The notes beneath the pieces are model-generated. The model worked only from the letters and a program-made list of their open reading frames with translations. It did no database searches and was not told where the DNA came from. The position numbers and the translations under genes are program-made. A stretch of 51,153 bases of DNA from a virus. The stretch spans positions 1 through 51,153 of the IMG/VR virus record IMGVR_UViG_3300033151_000623, one strand, 5' to 3'. This document shows, one piece after another, positions 1-6,223 of the stretch. The first letter of the stretch is position 1. Each line of letters opens with the position of its first letter.

Positions 1-39
1 GGTTGCCCACTCAATGAACTCATTTAAATTAAATTTATA
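1..39. repeat. Left copy of 39-bp terminal direct repeat (circle closure)
   Basis: Bases 1-39 are identical to bases 51115-51153. A 39-bp exact overlap at both ends of a contig is what an assembler leaves on a circular molecule or a circularly permuted phage genome. The gene that crosses the junction stays in frame, which supports real continuity. Duplicated bases should be counted only once. Confidence 0.95.
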
Positions 40-174
40 AAATGGTTCTTTTATATATCCTAATCCAATCATCCCTTTAGCGTAAAATATCCCAAACCGT
101 AAATCTTGTTCGTCAAACCCTTCATATATTAAATTATCTTGATATGCCAAAACCATAATTTTACAAAGACTCAT
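1..174 (-). CDS. Hypothetical 64-aa protein, 5' part (crosses the circle junction)
   Basis: Starts with ATG at 174 (MSLCKIMVLAYQDN) directly after the stop of the preceding gene. It runs off the left edge at base 1 after 58 codons. Joined across the 39-bp overlap it continues for six codons (NLRGNR) and stops with TGA at 51094-51096, overlapping the next ATG at 51097. The full product is 64 aa, acidic and aromatic (YEGFDEQDLRFGIFYAKG). No known family recognised and no membrane segment. The partial look comes only from where the circle was cut. Confidence 0.7.
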   Translation of the reverse strand, partial: MSLCKIMVLAYQDNLIYEGFDEQDLRFGIFYAKGMIGLGYIKEPFYKFNLNEFIEWAT

Positions 175-486
175 TTATTCTTGCACTCCCTCAAATTGGT
201 CGAAATACTCTAATGGATTCTTGTTATCTAAAATTAAATCCAGTATCTTATGGGCGTGGTAGTTGTGGGCAGAGGTGGTGATTGATGGATACATCTTGCA
301 AGAGTAACAAAAACCATCATGACCCTGATAAGGTGATAGCTCTTCACCACAACTACCACAAACATCTTCCTTCCCAAAATATGCTTTTAGAAAACCAAGG
401 TGGAAAATCAATTGAATGTCCGATTCAAAAATATAATTCTTACGGTTATCAAATATATATGTGGTGAAGATACCCATCACTATCAC
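175..486 (-). CDS. Small protein with a zinc-binding CxxC pair
   Basis: About 100 aa. Two CxxC pairs (VCGSCGEE and FCYSCKM) separated by about 15 residues form a likely zinc ribbon in the middle of the protein. The C-terminus (ILDLILDNKNPLEYFDQF) is helical and acidic. The 5' end overlaps the end of the 42-aa gene at 449-577. The outermost start is GTG at 486 and an ATG lies at 477; neither has a clear Shine-Dalgarno site, so translation may be coupled to the upstream gene. Function unknown; a nucleic-acid or protein-binding adaptor would be typical for such phage zinc proteins. Confidence 0.6.
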   Translation of the reverse strand: MIVMGIFTTYIFDNRKNYIFESDIQLIFHLGFLKAYFGKEDVCGSCGEELSPYQGHDGFCYSCKMYPSITTSAHNYHAHKILDLILDNKNPLEYFDQFEGVQE

Positions 487-577
487 TCATAGAAATACAA
501 ACATCTTTATTTAAGCCAAGCCATCCATTATTGACAGCTTTTTTAATGGCGTTTCTTAATCTTGTTTCGTTATCCAT
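449..577 (-). CDS. Hypothetical 42-aa protein
   Basis: Short reading frame beginning MDNETRLRNAIKKAV and ending HHIYI. It is supported mainly by an excellent ribosome binding site (AGAGGAGGG, 4 bases before the ATG at 577) and by its place in a tightly packed minus-strand series. It overlaps the following gene by up to 38 bases. The N-terminal half looks like one amphipathic helix. No family recognised. Confidence 0.6.
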   Translation of the reverse strand: MDNETRLRNAIKKAVNNGWLGLNKDVCISMSDSDGYLHHIYI

Positions 578-602
578 TATCCCTCCTCTGGCGGTTCAAT
601 TT

Positions 603-824
603 TCATCCAATGGGTGGATATATTTTAAGTAACCATTTTGGAAGTTTTCCCATTATGTCTTCAAAATCGTTGCAGTCATTGAATTCGTTTATGCTGCAAG
701 GCTTTAAAATAAGTTGTTCTACTGGTCCTCGGTAGGTATCTTTTAAAATTATATTGGAAGGACTGAGACAGTCATCATGAGAATGAGAATAATGTCTACA
801 GTCCTTGCAATAAACCTTTTTCAT
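603..824 (-). CDS. Zinc-ribbon-like small phage protein
   Basis: 73 aa starting MKKVYCKDCRHYSHSHDDCL. A CxxC followed by CL and PSN resembles short phage zinc proteins of the type CKDCxHY...C.HPSN, known by sequence but not function. The start at 824 is chosen because AAGGAG lies 8 bases upstream and the ATG overlaps the stop of the preceding gene (ATGA). The frame is open further upstream, but that part has no ribosome binding site. A further Cys (LKPCS) and an acidic stretch (NDCNDFED) follow. Confidence 0.65.
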   Translation of the reverse strand: MKKVYCKDCRHYSHSHDDCLSPSNIILKDTYRGPVEQLILKPCSINEFNDCNDFEDIMGKLPKWLLKIYPPIG

Positions 825-1285
825 TTTATCCACTCCTTGTATGCCCGAACCAATGCAATTGAGAACCCAACCACAAGTTGGAACCTGTCGCTCGAGTTGC
901 ATTTTGCCACCCCGACATGGCCCTCTATCGTAACAACCGTGTAAACCTTGTTGCGTGCCACTTCAATCCTGGTAGGCCTGCCAACTTTTCTTTCAAACCC
1001 CCACAAATCGTTTACAATTTGAGTTATCAATGAAGTTCTTGTCTTGTTTGCTCTCAGAATGGCGATTACATCAAAAATTGATACCATGCGAAATTTAAAA
1101 ATTTCTCTTGACCTTTGACCTTTTCTGAATAATTCTCGCTGAAAATCTTGGTCAACCGGAATAAAATTAGAACATGTACTCACCTTGTACCCACCTCCTT
1201 TCAGGGGGACCCATGTTTTCCCCGCATGTAAGATGCAATCCGACTTACCCACCTTAATCGGGACAAAGACAAAATCTTTTTTCAT
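821..1285 (-). CDS. Phage protein of the GxVGVAKCNxxDxF family
   Basis: 154 aa. The C-terminal block, roughly residues 100-150, reads GHVGVAKCNSSDRF then VVGFSIALVRAYKEW. This resembles a small domain common in phages and Gram-positive mobile elements (GVAKC.PeD.FdfevG..LALaRA), with no assigned function as far as I know. The N-terminal half (residues 1-60) is basic and may be a separate region. The ATG at 1285 has GGGAGG upstream, and in-frame GTG and TTG codons just before it are less likely starts. The stop overlaps the next ATG by 4 bases, indicating translational coupling. Confidence 0.6.
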   Translation of the reverse strand: MKKDFVFVPIKVGKSDCILHAGKTWVPLKGGGYKVSTCSNFIPVDQDFQRELFRKGQRSREIFKFRMVSIFDVIAILRANKTRTSLITQIVNDLWGFERKVGRPTRIEVARNKVYTVVTIEGHVGVAKCNSSDRFQLVVGFSIALVRAYKEWIK

Positions 1286-1298
1286 CACCAAACCTCCC

Positions 1299-1598
1299 TT
1301 AATCTACTGGTTCAATTTTAGGCTCTTGATTGTCTTCTTCTTCCAACATCTTCTCCAATTCGGTAACCATCTTTCTCTGGGAGCTGATATTGGCTGACAG
1401 TTGGGTAATGCTCTCCTTGATGTGAATTAGCCCCTTTTTCTTCAAGTGCCATTGAATCTCCATGTGAGCCAGTGCGTTTTTGCCCCGTTCTATTACATCT
1501 TTTAGGGCCTTAATTTTCTCTTCCTTGATTTCAACGGCAGGAGCGGTTATAATCAATCCATCCAGGTCTTTCGCCATCCCCATATTTTGTTTATTCAT
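1299..1598 (-). CDS. Hypothetical coiled-coil protein
   Basis: 99 aa, preceded by GAGGTG 7 bases before the ATG at 1598. Most of the chain is charged heptad-like helix (EIKEEKIKALKDVIERGK, later MVTELEKMLEEEDN), so a coiled coil is likely. No signal peptide, metal site or catalytic motif. It overlaps the stop of the upstream gene by 8 bases. Function unknown. Confidence 0.6.
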   Translation of the reverse strand: MNKQNMGMAKDLDGLIITAPAVEIKEEKIKALKDVIERGKNALAHMEIQWHLKKKGLIHIKESITQLSANISSQRKMVTELEKMLEEEDNQEPKIEPVD

Positions 1599-1941
1599 TG
1601 TTTTTCACCTCCTCTCCATATAGCCAGATAAGAGCTTGAGCGAGTGCTTCTTTGAGAGATTTTTCTGGTTTCTGATATTCAATAAAGGGCTGGTGATAAA
1701 ACCATACAAACCATTTTTTATCTTCTATTCGTTGTTCTATTACCAATTCATCATCGTTCTCTTTATCTATTGCATCAATTAGCTCATCGGTTGAAGGGTT
1801 GGGAAGGTAGTGCTCACAATCAGGGCAATCTTTAGTTATGGGTGGGTAAGGGCACGTCCACCCCCCAGAATAGTAACACCAATCTTTTTCCCAAGAAATA
1901 TCTAATTCCTTCAATTTCTTCAATGTTTCTAAGCCAATCAT
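1591..1941 (-). CDS. Paralogue A of a duplicated small phage protein family
   Basis: 116 aa. It is clearly related to the product of 4413-4763. Both begin with a conserved MIxLETxKKLKELxx segment, then CPDCEHYLPNPSTDELIDAI (CEDCEHYLPDPTLDELIDAI in the other copy), and end with LKxALAxALIWLYxxxE. A Cys-rich insert in the first half may bind zinc. The C-terminal half (W...F...S..L..ALA.AL) resembles the phage ABA-sandwich type of small domain, but that is a tentative fold guess. Function unknown; the duplication suggests dosage or target diversification. Confidence 0.6.
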   Translation of the reverse strand: MIGLETLKKLKELDISWEKDWCYYSGGWTCPYPPITKDCPDCEHYLPNPSTDELIDAIDKENDDELVIEQRIEDKKWFVWFYHQPFIEYQKPEKSLKEALAQALIWLYGEEVKNNE

Positions 1942-1944
1942 TGT

Positions 1945-2259
1945 CTACCACCATTTCTTTTTAAATTGTAAACTGACCTTTTTAGGTATTCCTTCAATAG
2001 ACATTTTCTCCTTTTTATCTATTGTGCATGATCGTAATTCAAAATCTTCGATAACGACAACTAATACATACCTCGTCATCAACGGTAAAATACCATTTAT
2101 GACGCCAAGCAAACTGAGGGTGTAAGAATCTTCATTGGCACCCCATTGAAAAATACTCTTTTCTGCTCTTGTATTATCAAGTGTTCCCCATCTTGGTTTT
2201 TTAAGCCATCGGACAATTTTAAATAACCACAACTTCTTTCTTATCTCTAAATCAATCAT
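1945..2259 (-). CDS. Hypothetical protein sharing its N-terminus with the duplicated family
   Basis: 104 aa. The first ten residues, MIDLEIRKKL, and the ribosome binding region (AGGAGGCTTAG before ATG) match those of the genes at 1591-1941 and 4413-4763. The remainder (WLKKPRW, then FQWGANEDSYTLSLLGV and TRYVLVVVIEDFEL) is unrelated to them. It looks like a new body attached to a duplicated gene start. The second half is beta-rich and ends in basic and tryptophan residues (KKKWW). No function assignable. Confidence 0.5.
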   Translation of the reverse strand: MIDLEIRKKLWLFKIVRWLKKPRWGTLDNTRAEKSIFQWGANEDSYTLSLLGVINGILPLMTRYVLVVVIEDFELRSCTIDKKEKMSIEGIPKKVSLQFKKKWW

Positions 2260-2354
2260 CTAAGCCTCCTAATAAAATAAGACCTCAAATTCTTCCAACA
2301 ACCCCTTTAGGCAAACTTACAGTGCCTGCACTTTATGCAGCTTTTAACTTTCAT

Positions 2355-2723
2355 TTATCCCCTCAACGCCAAGTCGATTTTTAGCTGTGTTGATTTGTAA
2401 TTCCCCATGTCAACTAAGTAAAACTTGTCGTATTCTTTTATAATTTTGGCTCGTTTGGTTGTTTGAACAAAGGAATTTGTCTTGTCTTTGCCCCAAAAAA
2501 TATCAACGTCTATTTCATCGCCGTGCTTGAAGCTCAGGCCATTTATCTTTCTGTGTATTTCTTGCCCAGTGGCCAGCTTTGTCTCCGTGAAACTGCTTCC
2601 CTTTGTGTGTTTTGCGTTGTGGCCGCAAATGTATTTTCTCGGCTGTCCTTTTAGCCCATATTTATTATTGTGTTTGTAAATCTCCACCTCTTGACCGCAT
2701 CCGCATTGGCAGTAATGTTTCAT
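2355..2723 (-). CDS. Zinc-binding protein with CxCGCG...GH motif
   Basis: 122 aa, with AAGGAGGGCTG before the ATG at 2723. The N-terminus MKHYCQCGCGQEVE, followed by KYICGHNAKH, is a compact metal-binding module of the C-x-CGCG...CGH type. A related motif (CRCGCG...FAQGHDARL) is in the protein at 17496-17831. The C-terminal 60 residues form a beta-rich region (FKHGDEIDVDIFWGK). A DNA- or RNA-contacting role is plausible, but no function is established. Confidence 0.6.
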   Translation of the reverse strand: MKHYCQCGCGQEVEIYKHNNKYGLKGQPRKYICGHNAKHTKGSSFTETKLATGQEIHRKINGLSFKHGDEIDVDIFWGKDKTNSFVQTTKRAKIIKEYDKFYLVDMGNYKSTQLKIDLALRG

Positions 2724-2738
2724 CAGCCCTCCTTCAGA

Positions 2739-2843
2739 TTAACCTATTATCAGCCACCTCAAAATCCATCCGAACCCAACCAGTCCACATGTGAACAAAA
2801 TGATTATGAGCCCCACAATAAAATCCAATATTTTAGTATTCAT
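2739..2843 (-). CDS. 34-aa single-span membrane protein
   Basis: Very short gene starting MNTKILDFIVGLIIILF. Nearly the whole chain is one hydrophobic membrane segment (residues 7-27), followed by WILRWLIIG. The ATG at 2843 overlaps the TGA of the upstream gene (ATGA), so it should be translated by coupling. Position near a cell-wall lytic enzyme gene makes a small holin, spanin-like or membrane regulatory role possible, but that is inference. Confidence 0.55.
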   Translation of the reverse strand: MNTKILDFIVGLIIILFTCGLVGFGWILRWLIIG

Positions 2844-3034
2844 TTAATGTCTTCTCCCTTTTCTTCAAACCTAAGAACCATAGTTACTGTCATAAGTAAC
2901 CCCGGTTTAAATTTAACAAAAAAACCATCTGACGGAACTCTTCTTGGCGGACGCTCTGCTTCAATTTCACAAATTTCTTTAGAATCGTCAATCAGTTTAT
3001 TCAATGTTTTCTTAATTTTATTCTTGTCTATCAT
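2840..3034 (-). CDS. Hypothetical 64-aa protein
   Basis: Begins MIDKNKIKKTLNKLIDDS. A charged helical N-terminal third is followed by a beta-like C-terminal part (GFFVKFKPGLLMTVTMVLRF). It overlaps the preceding stop by 4 bases and the following 34-aa membrane gene by 4 bases, so three genes in a row are translationally coupled. No family recognised. Confidence 0.55.
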   Translation of the reverse strand: MIDKNKIKKTLNKLIDDSKEICEIEAERPPRRVPSDGFFVKFKPGLLMTVTMVLRFEEKGEDIK

Positions 3035-3234
3035 TTCACAACCTCCTTAATCGATTTTTGTAAAATTTCATCAACAACCTTAAGTTTAGATTTAAGCTCT
3101 GAATTTATCTTATTTCTTCGAGCTATTCGCTTCCTTAGCATTGAGCGATACAGCAACACTTTTTTCTCAACCTTCCGCGTTATTTCTTCGTGCCTGTTGA
3201 TTTTTTTAAGCTGAAGAAAAGTCACTTGCTTCAC
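3031..3234 (-). CDS. Hypothetical highly basic 67-aa protein
   Basis: Starts MKQVTFLQLKKINRHEE with AAGGAGGTG upstream. Lys and Arg make up much of the chain (RSMLRKRIARRNKINSE), and the sequence is predicted almost entirely helical. A small DNA- or RNA-binding protein is possible. It sits directly downstream of the lytic enzyme gene and overlaps the next gene by 4 bases. Confidence 0.55.
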   Translation of the reverse strand: MKQVTFLQLKKINRHEEITRKVEKKVLLYRSMLRKRIARRNKINSELKSKLKVVDEILQKSIKEVVK

Positions 3235-3240
3235 CTCCTT

Positions 3241-3969
3241 TTAAATTTTATTCATATGTCCTTGAACTTTCCCTTCCCATGCTGGGTCGGTTGCGTATGA
3301 CGACATCCTGTCATAGGGCGATTGTGGCCTGTTGTAGCGTCTTGCCAGATATTCAGCATGACAAAAAATAGCAGTTGTAAAATCTGGGAACGCTTGATAT
3401 ACACCTTTATTATCAACTGGCTGACCAGGGCAGCATCCTTTCTTCATCCCCCAACAGTTATTGGAACGTCTTGCCAAAGATGAGTTTCCACAACCACTCT
3501 CACACATTCCTATCGTCGCCGAGAGTTTCCAGTTGATTCCGTATTTTTCGGCTGCTGAAACAAATACCGAGCCGTAGCCAGCCAAAGAAGTCTTGAGAAG
3601 AAACCTATCAAGGCGTTTTGTCTTCTCTTCCTCCGCAATTTCTTCCGCAACGCGATTGGCAGCCCTGTCGACAGCCCTGCTGGGTAGGGCTGTTCCAGAC
3701 TTTGCAAATACTCTTTGAGCCTCCTCTCCAACTCTTTTCTCTCTGAGCGTGTCAATTTTTTCACCTCTTTCCTGAGCAATCTTCATAGACCTAAAAGCCA
3801 AATTTCTCCATTCGTCCAATCGTTCTTGCGATACCTCGCCAACTGGGTTATAGTTGTGATATTCTTTTTCTTTGGGTTGAGCTTCTCTGTATTCAGCTAT
3901 TGCCAGCCCCGTTGTGGCTAAGATAATCAAGAATATCAACCCTGCAATTGACGCCTTATGTTTCTCCAT
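3241..3969 (-). CDS. Membrane-anchored glucosaminidase/lytic transglycosylase-like enzyme
   Basis: 242 aa. Residues 9-26 form an N-terminal hydrophobic segment (signal anchor). A helical, charged linker rich in Arg and Glu follows (residues 30-130). The catalytic region starts near GYGSVFVSAAEKYGINW and continues with a candidate acid in ATIGMCESGCGN, then NNCWGMKKG and FPDFTTAIFCHAEYL. This pattern fits the FlgJ/glucosaminidase and lysozyme-like superfamily that cleaves peptidoglycan glycan strands. Several cysteines (CESGC, NNCWG, KGCC) suggest disulfides outside the cytoplasm. It lies far from the main lysis cassette, so a role in entry or auxiliary lysis is possible. Confidence 0.75.
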   Translation of the reverse strand: MEKHKASIAGLIFLIILATTGLAIAEYREAQPKEKEYHNYNPVGEVSQERLDEWRNLAFRSMKIAQERGEKIDTLREKRVGEEAQRVFAKSGTALPSRAVDRAANRVAEEIAEEEKTKRLDRFLLKTSLAGYGSVFVSAAEKYGINWKLSATIGMCESGCGNSSLARRSNNCWGMKKGCCPGQPVDNKGVYQAFPDFTTAIFCHAEYLARRYNRPQSPYDRMSSYATDPAWEGKVQGHMNKI

Positions 3970-3984
3970 TATTCTCCTTTCCTT

Positions 3985-4206
3985 CTATCCAAGGTCTATT
4001 TCAAAAATTTCTATTTTTCTAATTCGGTCATCAATTTGGTCTGGAAAATCAGCTATACTTTTTAATTTTTTAATATATTCTCTATGTCGCACGATTGCTA
4101 CTAAGAAAACCTCATCAAACTCCGCTCCAAAACCAGTATATTCTGTTCCTTTAATCAAAATCGTTTCTTTCCCGTTTATTATCACAACCAAATCTGGATT
4201 ACCCAT
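3985..4206 (-). CDS. Hypothetical 73-aa protein
   Basis: Starts MGNPDLVVIINGKETILI with a GGAGGGATAA ribosome binding region. The first half is beta-rich (INGKETILIKGTEYTGFGAEF), the second helical and ends EIFEIDLG. No recognised domain. It lies between a zinc-finger gene and the lytic enzyme gene in the same orientation. Confidence 0.5.
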   Translation of the reverse strand: MGNPDLVVIINGKETILIKGTEYTGFGAEFDEVFLVAIVRHREYIKKLKSIADFPDQIDDRIRKIEIFEIDLG

Positions 4207-4215
4207 TATCCCTCC

Positions 4216-4413
4216 TTATGCCCCTTCTTGGCGTGCAAGACATGAAACACAAACACATTCCCAATCTTCGCCACCGAGACTTTTTGTTTCCCAACCATCT
4301 TTTCTTGCTGATTCGATTGCACTTTCAATATCAACTTGCCCATATTCATCTTCATAATCACACTCATCACATATAATTGTAATTGTTCCAAAAATACAGT
4401 CTGTTTCAATCAT
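4216..4413 (-). CDS. Zinc-finger protein with paired CxxC motifs
   Basis: 65 aa. IICDECDYEDEYG near the N-terminus and ECVCVSCLARQEG at the C-terminus supply two CxxC pairs about 40 residues apart, separated by SAIESARKDGW. This layout (C..C, helix, GW, C..C) is typical of short phage zinc-ribbon proteins of unknown function. Of the two overlapping frames here, this one has the metal motif. The ATG overlaps the stop of the upstream gene (TAATG). Confidence 0.65.
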   Translation of the reverse strand: MIETDCIFGTITIICDECDYEDEYGQVDIESAIESARKDGWETKSLGGEDWECVCVSCLARQEGA

Positions 4414-4763
4414 TATTCTCCCTTCTCATATAGCCAGATGAGAGCTTTAGCAAGTGCTTGTTTGAGGTTTCTGCTCCCAAAAACAGGAAATTCGTTTGCA
4501 AAAAATACTTTCCAATTATCATTTGTTCTCTGTCTAACCAGACTATATCCAACAGGCATTTTCTCTTCTATCGCATCAATTAATTCATCAAGCGTGGGGT
4601 CAGGGAGGTAGTGTTCGCAATCCTCGCAAACCAATTCTTTATTTGGGCATTTACCTGAGGTAAAATAATTTCCGCCTTCACCAACCTCCCGATACTCACA
4701 ATCATTTGACTTTTTAAATAATTCTAATTCCTTCAACTTCTTTCTTGTTTCTAAGTTAATCAT
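4413..4763 (-). CDS. Paralogue B of a duplicated small phage protein family
   Basis: 116 aa, the same length as the product of 1591-1941 and clearly homologous: MINLETRKKLKELEL, CEDCEHYLPDPTLDELIDAI and LKQALAKALIWLYEKGE all have counterparts there. The first half has several cysteines (CEYRE, KCPNKELVCEDC). The AGGAGGCTTAG ribosome binding site lies in the end of the RuvC-like gene, so expression follows the resolvase. Function unknown. Confidence 0.6.
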   Translation of the reverse strand: MINLETRKKLKELELFKKSNDCEYREVGEGGNYFTSGKCPNKELVCEDCEHYLPDPTLDELIDAIEEKMPVGYSLVRQRTNDNWKVFFANEFPVFGSRNLKQALAKALIWLYEKGE

Positions 4764-5177
4764 CTAAGCCTCCTTACTCTTCAGGTAATAAACCAGGTGC
4801 ATATAAGCATCTCTTTCGTGCTGGGTTTTGAATTTCTTTCCCTTCAATTCCTTTTTTACGAACGGGAGCCTCTTGATGCTGGCCTTCTGAAATACAACCT
4901 TAATGCCGTTCTTTTCGCAGATGTACTCAATCTTCCCGATCAACTTACAAACAGGCATATCGCTCCAAATCAGTGATTTAGCCGTCCAGGGGTAGAGCCT
5001 AAATTCTTCAATTATAATTGCATCATAATTTGTTACGCAGCCTGAATCTGACAAATAATCAAGCAAGTTCTTCGGAGTCCAAGTATATTCCCCGCACATC
5101 ATCTCATTTTCTTTGAATCCTATGGCTTCTGCCATTCCACAATGCTTTTCTCCCGGGTCAATCGCCAAATAATTCAT
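4764..5177 (-). CDS. RuvC-like Holliday junction resolvase
   Basis: 137 aa with the RNase H-like fold of phage RuvC-type resolvases. Motifs in order: an N-terminal first strand with the catalytic Asp (LAIDPGEKHCGMA), a second acidic site (DAIIIEEFRLY) and a C-terminal acidic motif (HERDAYMHLVYYL). The enzyme would cut four-way junctions or branched DNA before packaging. It is followed directly by paralogue B and preceded by the nucleotide-metabolism genes. Length fits compact phage RuvC-like proteins. Confidence 0.75.
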   Translation of the reverse strand: MNYLAIDPGEKHCGMAEAIGFKENEMMCGEYTWTPKNLLDYLSDSGCVTNYDAIIIEEFRLYPWTAKSLIWSDMPVCKLIGKIEYICEKNGIKVVFQKASIKRLPFVKKELKGKKFKTQHERDAYMHLVYYLKSKEA

Positions 5178-6011
5178 TTATTCACCTGTACTCCCAAAAC
5201 CCTTGGCGCCTCTATTGCTTTCAGACAACTTTGTGACTAAATTTATGGGAAAATTAATCAATGGAAATAAAATCATTTGACTGAGTCTTTCTCCTTGTTT
5301 TACTTTAATTAAAGTGTTAGTTAAATTAAACACTCCACAGTACATTCCCCCTCTCCAACCGTTGTCTATCACTGATGGTGGAATCCATAATTTTCTTTTT
5401 ACAAGAGTTGAAGATCTGCCTAAAATAAGCGCCCAGTATCCTTCTGGAATTTCCATATAAATGTTAGTGGGAATATTCTTAAATTCTCTTGGTGGGATAT
5501 CTGTATCTTCAGAAACAAACAAATCGTATCCAGCATCATTGGGATAATGTTTTATCGGGGCCTTGCTACCGTTTTTACATTTAATATTTATGTAAGACTG
5601 ATCATTTATTTTTTGCGGTATTTGTTTAATATACGTTAAACAAGTGTCCAAACTTTGAAATTGTTTGATATTTTTTCTTGATAAAAAGACTGAAGAAAAA
5701 CTATTAGAAGACCATACTACTATTGGTTTGTTTAAAGTACACGCACGTTGAATTTCCATAATAGTACCGATATGGTTTACTGGAAATTCCATTTCCGCTA
5801 AAATTACGTCGCATTTTTCCAATGCTAATTCATTTATTTTTATAATAGCATTTTTATCAAGAGAAGTTGCTTCTCTACCCACTTTAAATGCATGGGCAGG
5901 AGAAAACGTTTGTATACCAACTTTTTTTAAAGTTTCCATAGATTTTTTTCTCCAACTTTCAGCATCGCGTAATCTTGGGTCATCAATTGCCCCAGCCAAA
6001 TATACTATCAT
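5178..6011 (-). CDS. Fusion of nucleoside 2-deoxyribosyltransferase-like domain and dUTPase
   Basis: 277 aa. Residues 1-110 resemble the nucleoside 2-deoxyribosyltransferase fold: MIVYLAGAIDDPRLRDAESW, then CDVILAEMEFP and GTIMEIQRA with a candidate catalytic Glu. Residues 140-277 are a complete dUTPase with its five motifs: DAGYDL, GRSSTL, PSVIDNGWRGG, GERLSQMILFP and a C-terminal RGAKGFGSTGE. The dUTPase half should remove dUTP and give dUMP. The first half may remodel or sense deoxynucleosides or deoxynucleotides. In motif 3 a Trp occupies the place of the usual Tyr. Next to PurZ and a MazG-like gene, the fusion probably shapes the dNTP pool. Confidence 0.8.
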   Translation of the reverse strand: MIVYLAGAIDDPRLRDAESWRKKSMETLKKVGIQTFSPAHAFKVGREATSLDKNAIIKINELALEKCDVILAEMEFPVNHIGTIMEIQRACTLNKPIVVWSSNSFSSVFLSRKNIKQFQSLDTCLTYIKQIPQKINDQSYINIKCKNGSKAPIKHYPNDAGYDLFVSEDTDIPPREFKNIPTNIYMEIPEGYWALILGRSSTLVKRKLWIPPSVIDNGWRGGMYCGVFNLTNTLIKVKQGERLSQMILFPLINFPINLVTKLSESNRGAKGFGSTGE

Positions 6012-6013
6012 TT

Positions 6014-6223
6014 TTACCCACTACCTTTCTTTTCTGTCAATTTTATTATCTGGAGGCAACAGTAATTAATGAGATCTAAAAGCTCTGAAATCATCTCATC
6101 AATTATATTGATTTGTTTCCATGTACCTAAACCGTGTTCTATTTGTCCTTCACGATGTTTTTGTTGGGCCATTTTTATTATTTTCTCAATTTCAGTCAAT
6201 TCCTTTTTACCCTCTTCTACCAA
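6014..6223 (-). CDS. Short MazG-like nucleotide pyrophosphohydrolase (possible MazZ analogue)
   Basis: 69 aa, overlapping the end of the PurZ-like gene by 17 bases. The core IIDEMISELLDLINYCCLQ has the E..xE..D pattern of all-alpha NTP pyrophosphohydrolases of the MazG superfamily, and HGLGTWKQ upstream fits their first helix. It is shorter than classical MazG domains and probably works as an oligomer. In known Z-genome phages a MazG-family enzyme supplies dGMP for PurZ, so the position suits that role; the activity here is inference. The outermost start is TTG at 6223; later starts are possible. Confidence 0.55.
   Translation of the reverse strand: MVEEGKKELTEIEKIIKMAQQKHREGQIEHGLGTWKQINIIDEMISELLDLINYCCLQIIKLTEKKGSG

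Noticed and set aside
2307-2354. 15-codon frame MKVKSCIKCRHCKFA after the 122-aa gene
   Set aside because: Too short to support as a gene; it may be the decayed start of a zinc-ribbon gene, but there is not enough sequence to decide.
2700-2723. CTGATGA sequence similar to a hammerhead core
   Set aside because: It is simply the ribosome binding site and ATG of the 122-aa gene; no surrounding stems or cleavage triplet fit.
3510-3779. 89-aa basic frame inside the lytic enzyme gene
   Set aside because: Shadow of the glucosaminidase-like gene in another frame; very Arg/Lys/Leu-rich and without a ribosome binding site.
4206-4409. 67-aa frame overlapping the zinc-finger gene at 4216-4413
   Set aside because: Out-of-frame shadow; the other frame carries the paired CxxC motifs and the coupled start.
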